This document shows positions 6,847 through 15,087 of a stretch of 64,000 bases of DNA, one piece after another. The position numbers and the translations under genes are program-made. The notes under the pieces are model-generated. The model saw nothing but the letters and a program-made list of their open reading frames with translations. It made no database searches and had not been told where the DNA came from. Source of the DNA: Bacteroidota bacterium (GTDB lineage Bacteria > Bacteroidota > Bacteroidia > Flavobacteriales > Schleiferiaceae); contig VGFU01000002.1 in NCBI GenBank assembly GCA_016868755.1, positions 1 through 64,000 of the forward strand. The letters are read 5' to 3'. How positions within the stretch are numbered: position 1 is the stretch's first letter; every line of letters begins with the position of its first letter.

Positions 6847-8994
6847 TTAGAGGTTCTCAAGGATGAAGTTGGTCATCTTTGTGTAGAGTTGGTAGCGCGT
6901 GGCACCACCAAAAATGCCGTGGTTCTTGTCAGGGTAGACCATGTAGTCAAACTGCTTGTTGGCCTGAATGAGTTCTTCGGCGAGGCGCATGGCATTTTGC
7001 ACGTGCACGTTGTCGTCAGCGGAACCGTGAACTAACAGCAGCTTACCCTTAAGCTTGGCGGCGTGGGCTAGGGGCGAATTCACGTCGTAGTTCGTCGAAT
7101 TCTCGGCCGGCGTGCGCATGTAGCGCTCGGTGTAGATGTTGTCGTAAAAGCGCCAGTTGGTCACCGGAGCGACGGCAATGGCCGCCTTAAACACGTCGGC
7201 GCCCTGAAGCAGGCAGTTCGACGACATGAATCCGCCGTAGGACCAACCCCAAATACCAATGCGGCTGGCGTCGACGTTGGGGTGCTTGGCCAGCGATTGG
7301 GCCGCAGCAATTTGGTCTTCGACCTCGTACTTGCCGAGCTGCAGGTAGGTCACCTTTTTAAAGTCGCGTCCGAGCGCTCCGGTTCCGCGGTTGTCGACGC
7401 AGACGATCCAGTAGCCCTTGGCGGCCAACATTTGGTACCAGAAGTAGTCGCGTCCGCCCCAGCGCTGCGTGACTTGCTGGCTGCCGGGTCCGCCGTACAC
7501 AAACATGAGAACGGGGTACTTTTTGCTGGCGTCAAAATTCACTGGTCGAATTTCCCAAGCCGGCAGCTTTTGGCCGTTGGCGGCCTCAAGCGTAAAAAAC
7601 GTTTTGGGCGACAGGGCAAACGACTTCATGTCGTCGCGGAGCTTGGCGTTGTCCTCGAGCATGCGCACCTGCTTGCCGGCGCGGTCCATCAACGCATAGG
7701 TCGCAGGGCTGTTGCCGTCTTGAGCGGTCAGCACATAGTAATCGAAGGACGTTGAAAACTCGGCGTCGTTCCACGCGGCCTTGGCGGCGAGGGCGGTGGG
7801 GTTGCCTCCGTTGAGCTTGATGCGGAACACTTCGCGCTGGCTGGCACTGCGGCTGGCGGCTTGGTAGTAGGCCTCAGCGCGCTTTTCGTCGACGCCGTAC
7901 CACGCGGTTACGTCAAAAGCGCCGCGGGTGAGCGGACTCACCTTGCTGCCGTCGGCAGAATAGAGGTAGTAGTGCGTGAAGCCGCTGCGCTCGCTGGCCC
8001 AAACCAAGCGTCCGTCGGCTAAAAAGCTGAATTCGCGCTCCGATTCCACGTAGGCGGCGTCGGTTTCGAGCAAAAAACGGCGCGGAGCCTTGCCGGCCGT
8101 GAAGGTCATCACCTGCATGGAATCTTGGTGGCGGTTGAGCGTCGCAAAAAACAACTCGCCTTTGGGGCTCCATGCCATGCGCGGAATGTACTCGTACCTA
8201 AGGCCTTCGCTGGCGGTCACCGTGGCGGACCCGTTCCACACGTGCAGGCTGACCACCGAATTTACTTCGCCCGCTTTGGGGTACTTAAAAACGTACGGCT
8301 TTGGGTAGGTTTCGGTTCCGTACACGTCCATGCTAAACGTCGGAACCGCACGCTCGTCAAAGCGCAAGTAGGCGAGGGACTTGCTGTCTGGGCTCCACGC
8401 CAAGGCCACGTGGAAGCCAAACTCTTCTTCGTACACCCAGTCGGGGGCGCCGTTCAAGATGGCGTTGTCGGCACCGTCTGTGGTAACCTGCTTCACGGCC
8501 GCCGTGGCCAGGTTTTGCACGTAGATGTTGCGCTCAAAAACAAAGGCGAGCTGGGTTCCGTCGGGCGACAGCACGGGGTTTTGAATGGGCTTGCCGAACA
8601 CCGGGGTCAGTTTTTTGCCTTGGCGATCCCATACGTACACGTTGGCCGTGTAGGAGTGGCGGTAAATGGGCTCGATGTCGGTTTCGAAAATGACGTAGCG
8701 TTCACCGGGGGCGAATTCGTAGCTGCTGAAGTTCAGCGGGGCTCCGTTAACCTTTAGATCTTCCTTAGAAACCATTACGTCCACTGCGGTACCGGTAGCA
8801 AAGCTGAATCGCTCAATGCCTTGAGCGGTTTGGCGGCTAAAGTGCGCGCCGTCTTCGAGGGAGCGGAAGCCTTGGATTCCGCGTGCGTTAAAGACTCGGG
8901 ACTCGTACAAATCAGAAAGTTCAACGGGGCGTTGGGCCCAGGAGGCCAGAGAGCCGGCGGCGAGCGCGGCGGCCAAGCAAATACTGCGGTACAT
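6847..8994 (-). CDS. Dipeptidyl peptidase IV (S9 family), exported
   Basis: Serine exopeptidase removing N-terminal Xaa-Pro or Xaa-Ala dipeptides. It has a signal peptide (MYRSICLAAALAAGSLASWA), a beta-propeller domain, and an alpha/beta hydrolase domain with GWSYGG (Ser585), HGSADD (Asp about 660) and DKNHG (His692). DWVYEEEFG in the propeller carries the Glu pair that anchors the substrate amino terminus in DPP IV. The frame is open for 110 further codons upstream, but those overlap the divergent flavoenzyme gene, lack protein character and would bury the signal peptide, so the start at 8994 is used (715 aa). Confidence 0.95.
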   Translation of the reverse strand: MYRSICLAAALAAGSLASWAQRPVELSDLYESRVFNARGIQGFRSLEDGAHFSRQTAQGIERFSFATGTAVDVMVSKEDLKVNGAPLNFSSYEFAPGERYVIFETDIEPIYRHSYTANVYVWDRQGKKLTPVFGKPIQNPVLSPDGTQLAFVFERNIYVQNLATAAVKQVTTDGADNAILNGAPDWVYEEEFGFHVALAWSPDSKSLAYLRFDERAVPTFSMDVYGTETYPKPYVFKYPKAGEVNSVVSLHVWNGSATVTASEGLRYEYIPRMAWSPKGELFFATLNRHQDSMQVMTFTAGKAPRRFLLETDAAYVESEREFSFLADGRLVWASERSGFTHYYLYSADGSKVSPLTRGAFDVTAWYGVDEKRAEAYYQAASRSASQREVFRIKLNGGNPTALAAKAAWNDAEFSTSFDYYVLTAQDGNSPATYALMDRAGKQVRMLEDNAKLRDDMKSFALSPKTFFTLEAANGQKLPAWEIRPVNFDASKKYPVLMFVYGGPGSQQVTQRWGGRDYFWYQMLAAKGYWIVCVDNRGTGALGRDFKKVTYLQLGKYEVEDQIAAAQSLAKHPNVDASRIGIWGWSYGGFMSSNCLLQGADVFKAAIAVAPVTNWRFYDNIYTERYMRTPAENSTNYDVNSPLAHAAKLKGKLLLVHGSADDNVHVQNAMRLAEELIQANKQFDYMVYPDKNHGIFGGATRYQLYTKMTNFILENL

Positions 8995-9013
8995 TTGGAT
9001 CTTAACGATTACG

Positions 9014-10420
9014 GTGAAGATGGCCCAAGTTACGCGAAAATCAGTCGAAGCCTTGCGCGCCCTGCTGGGCGAAGAACACGTTTCAGTGGAGGCCGACCGC
9101 CTCGAAGCGTTTTCGCACGACGAAACAGAGGATTTGCGGGTGCTGCCCGGTGTGGTGTTGCGCCCCGGTACGCCCGAAGAAGTGGCCGCGGTGCTTCGCT
9201 GGGCCAACGAGCACGAGATTCCGGTAACACCTGCCGCGGCCCGCACGGGCTTAAGCGGAGGAGCGATTCCCGCTGAAGGCGGAATTTCGCTGAGCATGGA
9301 GCGCTTTAACCGCATTCTTGACATTGATACCGCTAATTTTCAGGCGGTCGTGGAGCCGGGCGTGGTCAACCAAGTTTTTCACGAGGCCTGCCGGGCGCAG
9401 GGGTTGTTTTATCCGCCTGACCCTTCGTCGTGGGGTAGCAGCACGATGGGCGGCAACGTCGCCTACAACGCTGGCGGACCCAAAGCCGTCAAGTACGGCG
9501 TTACCTCAGCCTACATCCTCAACCTCGAGGTCGTTTTACCTACCGGTGAGGTTGTTTGGACCGGAGCCAACACCCTCAAAAACAGCACCGGATACAACTT
9601 GACCCAGCTCATGGTCGGCTCAGAGGGCACCCTAGGCGTGATCACCAAAATTGTGGTTCGCCTGATTCCGTACCCCCGCCACCACTTCACCATGCTCGCG
9701 CCGTTTGCCTCAGCTGAGGTTGCCTGCGCGGCGGTGGCGCGCATTTTTCAGGCCGGAATCACCCCTAGCGGCCTCGAATTTATGGAGCGCGACGCCATCG
9801 ACTGGACCCTGCGGTTTGTTGACGGTGTGTCGATTCCGACCGGACCGGGCATCGAAGCACACCTGCTCATGGAAGTTGACGGAACCGACGAAGAAGCCGT
9901 GCTCCGCGAGGCCGAGCAGCTGGCCGCCGTGGCCGAAGAGGCGGGCGCCCTCGAGGTGCTCTTTGCCCAGACCCTAGCAGAACGCGACGCCCTGTGGAAG
10001 CTCCGCCGCCGCGTGGGCGAGGCTGTCAAAAAGCACAGCATCTACAAAGAAGAAGACACGGTGGTTCCGCGGGCCAAGCTGCCCGACCTGCTGCGCGCCG
10101 TCAAGCGCATCGGCAGCGAGTACGGGTTTGAATCCGTGTGCTACGGCCACGCGGGCGACGGAAACCTGCACGTTAACATCGTCAAAGGCGGCATGAGCGA
10201 CGCGGACTGGCACGGCGACCGCCTGCAGCAGGGCATTCGCCAGCTCTTCACCGAGGTGCGCGCCATGGGCGGAACCATTTCGGGCGAACACGGCATCGGC
10301 CTGGTGCAAAAGGGCTTCATGGACCTGGCCTTCGCGCCTGCGGCGCTCGACCTTCAGCGCGGAATTAAATCCTTGCTTGACCCCAAGAATATTTTGAATC
10401 CGGGCAAGATTTTTGCGTAA
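9014..10420 (+). CDS. FAD-linked oxidoreductase, GlcD / D-lactate dehydrogenase type
   Basis: Flavoenzyme oxidising a 2-hydroxy acid such as glycolate or D-lactate. The PCMH-type FAD domain (residues about 35-215) includes the PGTPEEVAAVLRWA and GLSGG region, and the C-terminal FAD-oxidase domain has HAGDGNLHVN and SGEHGIG. At about 467 residues it matches single-subunit GlcD-like proteins; no GlcE or GlcF partner is adjacent. GTG at 9014 and ATG at 9020 are both possible starts. It is divergent from the peptidase gene. The exact substrate is not readable from sequence. Confidence 0.92.
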   Translation: MKMAQVTRKSVEALRALLGEEHVSVEADRLEAFSHDETEDLRVLPGVVLRPGTPEEVAAVLRWANEHEIPVTPAAARTGLSGGAIPAEGGISLSMERFNRILDIDTANFQAVVEPGVVNQVFHEACRAQGLFYPPDPSSWGSSTMGGNVAYNAGGPKAVKYGVTSAYILNLEVVLPTGEVVWTGANTLKNSTGYNLTQLMVGSEGTLGVITKIVVRLIPYPRHHFTMLAPFASAEVACAAVARIFQAGITPSGLEFMERDAIDWTLRFVDGVSIPTGPGIEAHLLMEVDGTDEEAVLREAEQLAAVAEEAGALEVLFAQTLAERDALWKLRRRVGEAVKKHSIYKEEDTVVPRAKLPDLLRAVKRIGSEYGFESVCYGHAGDGNLHVNIVKGGMSDADWHGDRLQQGIRQLFTEVRAMGGTISGEHGIGLVQKGFMDLAFAPAALDLQRGIKSLLDPKNILNPGKIFA

Positions 10421-10954
10421 TTAAAGCCCACGGAACCGCGGTTCCGCCATTCCCGGCCGCGCGGCGTTAAGCGCATAGCACATCCAGTGCACGTCGCACC
10501 ATTGGCCAAACTTTTGACCTGCCGCGGTGTAGGTGGCAAAGGACTCGTATCCGCAGGCGGCGTGCAGGGCGACGCTCGCGTCGTTGGGAAGCGTGATGAC
10601 GCCATAGGCCCAGACAAATCCGCGCTCAGCGAGGGAAGGGAGGAGGGTAGAATAAAGTGCGCGGCCGACGCCTTGGCGGTGGGCGCGGGGGGCAACATAC
10701 ACGCTCGTTTCGACGGCCCACTGGTAGGCGATGCGCTCGCGGTGGGTGGTTCCGTAGGCATAGCCTAGGACCGAGCCGTCAGGGTCTACGGCTACCCAAA
10801 ACGGAAAACGCCCGGCGATGCGCGCCAGGCGTTCGGTAAAGTCGTTAAGCGCCGGAACTTCGGTCTCGAACGTCGCCGTAGACTCCGCCACCACGGGCCC
10901 ATAAATCGTCAAAATAGATTCGGCGTCCGAAGTAAGGAATGGGCGAAGCAGCAT
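10421..10954 (-). CDS. GNAT N-acetyltransferase, phosphinothricin-acetyltransferase-like
   Basis: Cytoplasmic acetyl-CoA-dependent N-acetyltransferase of the PAT/YncA group. The start MLLRPFLTSDAESILTIYGP and the segment ESTATFETEVP are typical of that group; the acetyl-CoA loop is in VAPRAHRQGVGRALY. Its ATG shares bases with the stop codon of the upstream metallopeptidase gene (TAATG), which supports this start and suggests translational coupling; the longer frame upstream lacks protein character. Its stop codon abuts that of the convergent flavoenzyme gene. The substrate may be methionine sulfone/sulfoximine or another amino compound, by family analogy only. Confidence 0.9.
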   Translation of the reverse strand: MLLRPFLTSDAESILTIYGPVVAESTATFETEVPALNDFTERLARIAGRFPFWVAVDPDGSVLGYAYGTTHRERIAYQWAVETSVYVAPRAHRQGVGRALYSTLLPSLAERGFVWAYGVITLPNDASVALHAACGYESFATYTAAGQKFGQWCDVHWMCYALNAARPGMAEPRFRGL

Positions 10955-11640
10955 TACCTGTCGCGGCGGCTCATGTACAGCATAATGTAGTACAGGAGCT
11001 GGGTGACAGCGGCTGCGGCAGCCACCAAGTAGGTTCGGGCGGCCCACTTCAGGGCGTCTTCGGCTTGGTGGTGGTTGCTGGCGTCGGTGATTCCGGCCCC
11101 CTGAAGCCATACCAAGGCACGGCGCGAGGCGTCGTACTCTACGGGCAACGTGACCACAGCAAACGCGGCAAGCACTGCTTGAGCCGCAATCAGCACCACG
11201 AGGGCTTGGTCAAAACCAAGTCCGAGCATGCTCATTCCAAAAATGGAGAACAAGAAGATGACGTTCATGATTTGGCCGCTGATGTTGACCACCGGAACCA
11301 TTTTGCTGCGCATCGTTAGCCACGCGTAGGCGGTGGCGTGCTGTACGGCGTGTCCGCACTCGTGGGCGGCGACGGCGGCTGCCGAAACGTTTCGCCCCTC
11401 GTACACCTCTGGTGACAAATTGACCGTTTTGTCGGCCGGATTGTAGTGGTCGGTCAATCTGCCCGGAACACTGACAATTTGTACGCTTTGCAGTCCATAA
11501 AAGTCGAGCATGCGTCGGGCCACTTCGGCACCGGTGAGTCCGCTCGAGAGGTAGCTTTCGGAATACTTCTTGAAGCGGTTTTTAAGGCGTGCCTGCACGG
11601 CGAAGCCCAAAATCATGAAAACGATGAGAATAATAATCAT
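10954..11640 (-). CDS. Membrane zinc metallopeptidase (YugP type)
   Basis: Integral-membrane neutral zinc peptidase related to YugP (Pfam Zn_peptidase_2). It opens with a transmembrane segment, has the zinc-binding HECGH sequence in AAVAAHECGHAVQHATAY with the typical following YAWLTMRSKMVPV, and ends with two or three further membrane helices and a basic tail. Length (228 aa) is normal. The physiological substrate of the family is poorly known. It is coupled to the downstream acetyltransferase by a TAATG overlap. Confidence 0.9.
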   Translation of the reverse strand: MIIILIVFMILGFAVQARLKNRFKKYSESYLSSGLTGAEVARRMLDFYGLQSVQIVSVPGRLTDHYNPADKTVNLSPEVYEGRNVSAAAVAAHECGHAVQHATAYAWLTMRSKMVPVVNISGQIMNVIFLFSIFGMSMLGLGFDQALVVLIAAQAVLAAFAVVTLPVEYDASRRALVWLQGAGITDASNHHQAEDALKWAARTYLVAAAAAVTQLLYYIMLYMSRRDR

Positions 11641-11721
11641 AGCGGTTTGGTCGATAAGTGGGTGGAAAAGTACAAATCTTATGCCTACCGCCGCAAGCCG
11701 TGCCCAACCTAATTTGCGCTC

Positions 11722-12498
11722 ATGTCTGCACCCCTCATTCTAGTCACCAACGACGACGGCATTACGGCGCCGGGAATCCGCACCTTGATCCACGCTATGA
11801 ACCAGTTAGGGGAGGTGGTGGTGGTCGCTCCGGATCGCCCGCAAAGCGGAATGGGCCACGCGATTACCCTCCACGATTCGCTGCGGCTGAAGCCGATGAG
11901 CATCGATGCGGGTCCGCAAACCGAGTACGCGTGCAGCGGAACCCCCGTGGACTGCGTCAAGTTGGCGGTGCACGAGGTGCTCAAGGACCGCAAGCCCGAC
12001 CTTATTGTCAGCGGCGTGAACCACGGCAGCAACGCCAGCGTGAACGTGATTTACAGCGGTACCATGTCCGCCGCCGTCGAAGGCGCCATGCAGGGCGTGC
12101 CCAGCATTGGTTTCAGCCTTTTGGACTATAAATGGGACGCGGACTTTCGCCCGGTCGAGCCCTATCTCAAGCAGATTGCCCAGGATGCGCTGACCCACGG
12201 GCTCCCCGAGGGCGTTTGCCTCAATGTGAACTTCCCCAATGCGGACAAGGCCCCGTTCGCCGGGGTGCGGGTGGCGCGCCAGGCGCTTGGGTTCTGGAAG
12301 GAGGCCTTCGAAGAGCGGATCGATCCCTACGGCAAGCCCTACTACTGGATGCGCGGTGACTACTACAACCCCGACGAAGCCGAGGACACCGACATCTGGG
12401 CGCTGGACCGTGGATTTGTCAGTGTGGTTCCGACGCAGTTTGACCTAACGGCCCACCACGCCCTGTCGAACCTCCACCGCCGCCTCGATCAGCGATGA
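11722..12498 (+). CDS. surE: 5'/3'-nucleotidase SurE
   Basis: Divalent-metal-dependent nucleotidase acting on nucleoside monophosphates. ILVTNDDGITAPGI at the N-terminus holds the metal-binding Asp pair, and SGVNHGSNASVNVIYSGT holds the conserved Asn and Ser of the active site. Length (258 aa) is typical. A near-consensus -7 sequence, TAATTTG at 11710-11716, ends 5 nt before the ATG. It heads a tight run with a small membrane protein gene, lpxB, a SpoIID gene and comEC, an arrangement I have seen in other Bacteroidota. Confidence 0.96.
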   Translation: MSAPLILVTNDDGITAPGIRTLIHAMNQLGEVVVVAPDRPQSGMGHAITLHDSLRLKPMSIDAGPQTEYACSGTPVDCVKLAVHEVLKDRKPDLIVSGVNHGSNASVNVIYSGTMSAAVEGAMQGVPSIGFSLLDYKWDADFRPVEPYLKQIAQDALTHGLPEGVCLNVNFPNADKAPFAGVRVARQALGFWKEAFEERIDPYGKPYYWMRGDYYNPDEAEDTDIWALDRGFVSVVPTQFDLTAHHALSNLHRRLDQR

Positions 12499-12800
12499 GT
12501 CCCGGACCTCGTCGTGATCGCCTTGAAGCCTACATGGGCATGGCTGTGGCCGCCGGTACGCCGTGGTTCGCCTGGTCCTACTTGCTGGCGACCTACCCCG
12601 CACTGCCGCCGGTCGCTGAGCTCGACAGCGACCTTTGGGCCTACCTGCTGAACCGGGTACTCGGTATTTCGGTCGTGCTTGAAGGCATCTACCTGACCCT
12701 AGCCATCGCACTCAAACGCTACCGAATGGCGTTCAACATCGTAGTAATTAGCGTCGTGTACTTGGCTGCTGCGATCTATTGGAGGTGGGAATGGCTGTAA
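12495..12800 (+). CDS. Small membrane protein of unknown function
   Basis: A 101-aa protein with two probable transmembrane helices (about 12-34 and 54-97, the second region long enough for two), and a basic loop (LKRYR). I recognise no family. ATG overlaps the surE stop (ATGA), and its own end overlaps the start of lpxB by 10 bp, so it is translated within the operon. Its position between surE and lpxB suggests an envelope role, but nothing in the sequence proves it. Confidence 0.75.
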   Translation: MSPGPRRDRLEAYMGMAVAAGTPWFAWSYLLATYPALPPVAELDSDLWAYLLNRVLGISVVLEGIYLTLAIALKRYRMAFNIVVISVVYLAAAIYWRWEWL

Positions 12801-13891
12801 AACGCATTTTTATTCTCGCCGGTGAACCTTCGGGCGACGTGCTGGGGGCAGAGCTGGTCCGCGCCTTAAAGACTCAGCGGCCTGACCTTCATTTGGATGC
12901 TTGGGGCGGACCGGATCTTTCAAAGGCCCTCGGCAAACCCGTGCGCCGCGGGCTCGAGCACCTGGCCTACATGGGGCTCAAAGACGTTGTGGTCAATGCG
13001 GGCGCCGTGCTTCGCAACCTCAGGGCGGCCAAAGAAGTGCTGGCGGAGCCTTGGGATTTGGTGGTGCTCATTGATTACCCGGGATTTAACCTGCGCATGG
13101 CTCAGTGGATGCGCACGCAACCCTGGCGCTCAAGTCGCCGAGTGGTTCAGTTGGTGGCGCCCAGCGTGTGGGCCTGGAAGGAGAACCGCGTGCGCATCCT
13201 GAAGACGGCGTTCGACGCGGTGCTTCCGCTGCTGCCCTTTGAGCCTCAATTTTTGGCGGACCGCGGCGTGAACGCGCCCTACTTCGGCCATCCTGCGCTG
13301 GACCGGTTCGGCCAATCGGTGCGGAGCCCTCGCGAAGGCTTGCTGGTGCTTGCGCCCGGCTCGCGTACCTCAGAGCTGCGTCGTTTGGCGCCCATTTTTG
13401 CTGAAACGGCCGCCCTTTTGGGCCTGGAGCCGCTCTGGATTCGTCCGAGTTCGTGGACCGAAGTCGCCTACCGCGCGCAGCTTCGCCAGATTCTTAATGC
13501 GGAACCCCGCGGATCCATCGCCGAAGGAATGGCGCACGCCCACGGAGCCCGGGTCGCCCTCGTCGCCAGCGGAACGGCCACCCTGGAGCTCGGAATTTTA
13601 GGGGTGCCAATGGTCGTGGCCTACCGACTGGATGCGTTGAGCTTTGCACTCGCAAAGCGCTGTGTGCGCGTGCCCCACGTTTCGCTGGTCAACCTGGTGC
13701 TGGGTCGCGAGGCGGTAGCCGAGCGGCTTCAGTCGGCCTGTACAGCCGCGCAGCTCGCCGACGACCTCAACCGCGTGCGCCGAGAGGGCCCCGACCGCCA
13801 GGCGCAGCTCGAGGCTCTTGCAGAATTCCGCGCCCAGCTCGGTGAATCAGGTGCGATGCAGCGCGCCGCAACCTACCTGCTCCAGCTATGA
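12791..13891 (+). CDS. lpxB: Lipid-A-disaccharide synthase
   Basis: Membrane-associated GT19 glycosyltransferase joining lipid X and UDP-2,3-diacylglucosamine to form the lipid A disaccharide. FILAGEPSGDVLGAEL at the N-terminus, VVLIDYPGFNLRMA, QLVAPSVWAWKENRV, LAPGSRTSEL and VASGTATLELGILGVPMVVAY are the family blocks in order. ATG at 12791 with a GGAGG just upstream is preferred over an in-frame TTG at 12779. The gene begins inside the preceding small ORF and ends with an ATGA overlap with the next gene. It indicates a Gram-negative lipopolysaccharide-bearing cell. Confidence 0.96.
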   Translation: MAVKRIFILAGEPSGDVLGAELVRALKTQRPDLHLDAWGGPDLSKALGKPVRRGLEHLAYMGLKDVVVNAGAVLRNLRAAKEVLAEPWDLVVLIDYPGFNLRMAQWMRTQPWRSSRRVVQLVAPSVWAWKENRVRILKTAFDAVLPLLPFEPQFLADRGVNAPYFGHPALDRFGQSVRSPREGLLVLAPGSRTSELRRLAPIFAETAALLGLEPLWIRPSSWTEVAYRAQLRQILNAEPRGSIAEGMAHAHGARVALVASGTATLELGILGVPMVVAYRLDALSFALAKRCVRVPHVSLVNLVLGREAVAERLQSACTAAQLADDLNRVRREGPDRQAQLEALAEFRAQLGESGAMQRAATYLLQL

Positions 13892-15036
13892 GGGGTTTGG
13901 TGTTCCTCTTCGTCGCCCTGGCGTGGTTCACGGCCCAGTCCGCCGTTCAGCCTCGGGCGGGTGGAATGCCCAACGTTCGGGTGCGCCTTCATTCGGTGCG
14001 CGACGTGTACGAATTCAAGCTCGGCGGTGTCGCCCTGACCAGCATCTGGTTTCGCCGAGGCGAGGCCCCAGACACGGTCGAATCGAGCAACCTCCACGTG
14101 CGGCGCAGCGCGGGAGCCCTTCAAGGCAATGCCGACGGAACCTGGCAAAGAGCTGACAGCATTTGGGTGACGGCCCCCCGGCCCATATCGACCGAAGGCC
14201 CGCTGGGCATCCGCCGCGCCTACCCGGGGACGCTGGTTTTTGTTCCGCTCGGAACGACCGAACTGCTCGTAATAAATCAGGTTCCGCTCGAAGATTACGT
14301 AGCCGGGGTCATCAATGCGGAACTGGGAAAGTACCTCGGGCGCGAACTGTGGAGGGCCCAGGCGACCGTTGCGCGCACCTGGTGGGCGGCCAACCAGCGC
14401 AAGTTTGCCCTTGAGGGCTACCAGGTTTCGGACGACGTGCGGTCGCAGGTGTACCACGGATGGCCCATGGATTCCGCTCGGCGCTTTGACTTGATTGAGG
14501 CAGCCTACAGTACCGAAGGGCTGGTGCTGCTCCGCGCAGACACCAATGCCTACGTGGAGACGCTTTTTCACGCCAATTCGGGAGGGGAACTGATGCCGGC
14601 GGCCTGGTACTTTAAGGCCAGTCCGCATTTGGTGAACAAGCCCGACAGCTTTAGCCTTGACTGCCCGCAAACCACGTGGACCAAGCGGATTTCGGCTAGC
14701 GAATGGGTCGGCTACTTCGCCCGTACTTGGGGCGTTTCGGCCTCAGACGCTGAACTGCGCGAAGCCATGCTCCGCATTGATCAGCCCCACCGCCGCGAAT
14801 TTTTAGAATGGAACGGCAAAAAGCTCCGGTTTCGAAGCGTGCGCGAGAAGTTCGGGCTGCGTTCATCGTGGTTTTCGACGGAGCCCGATGGCGCAGAAGT
14901 CGTGGTCCACGGCCGAGGTTACGGGCACGGAATCGGACTTTCGCAAGAGGGAGCCTGGCGCATGTCCCAGCTGGGCTATGGCTTTAAGGCGATTTTGGAG
15001 CATTACTACCCGGGCGCACGGCTCGAGTCCTTTTAG
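13888..15036 (+). CDS. SpoIID/LytB-domain protein, exported
   Basis: Exported protein with the SpoIID/LytB fold, a family that includes peptidoglycan-cleaving lytic transglycosylases and amidase enhancers. A signal peptide (first 20 residues) is followed by the domain at about 130-380, with PLEDYVAGVINAELG, the ATVARTWW segment and the C-terminal GYGHGIGLSQEGAWRM motif. Coupled to lpxB by ATGA. Cell-wall remodelling in the periplasm is inferred from the family; the organism need not sporulate. Confidence 0.9.
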   Translation: MRGLVFLFVALAWFTAQSAVQPRAGGMPNVRVRLHSVRDVYEFKLGGVALTSIWFRRGEAPDTVESSNLHVRRSAGALQGNADGTWQRADSIWVTAPRPISTEGPLGIRRAYPGTLVFVPLGTTELLVINQVPLEDYVAGVINAELGKYLGRELWRAQATVARTWWAANQRKFALEGYQVSDDVRSQVYHGWPMDSARRFDLIEAAYSTEGLVLLRADTNAYVETLFHANSGGELMPAAWYFKASPHLVNKPDSFSLDCPQTTWTKRISASEWVGYFARTWGVSASDAELREAMLRIDQPHRREFLEWNGKKLRFRSVREKFGLRSSWFSTEPDGAEVVVHGRGYGHGIGLSQEGAWRMSQLGYGFKAILEHYYPGARLESF

Positions 15037-15087
15037 GTTTAGCCGGTTATAAATGCTTGCGGGGGCTCGCGTGCAGACCTTGCGCGG

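Noticed and set aside
8995-9324. 110-codon N-terminal extension of the DPP IV gene
   Set aside because: Overlaps the divergent flavoenzyme coding sequence, is Ser/Arg-rich without protein character, and would bury the signal peptide.
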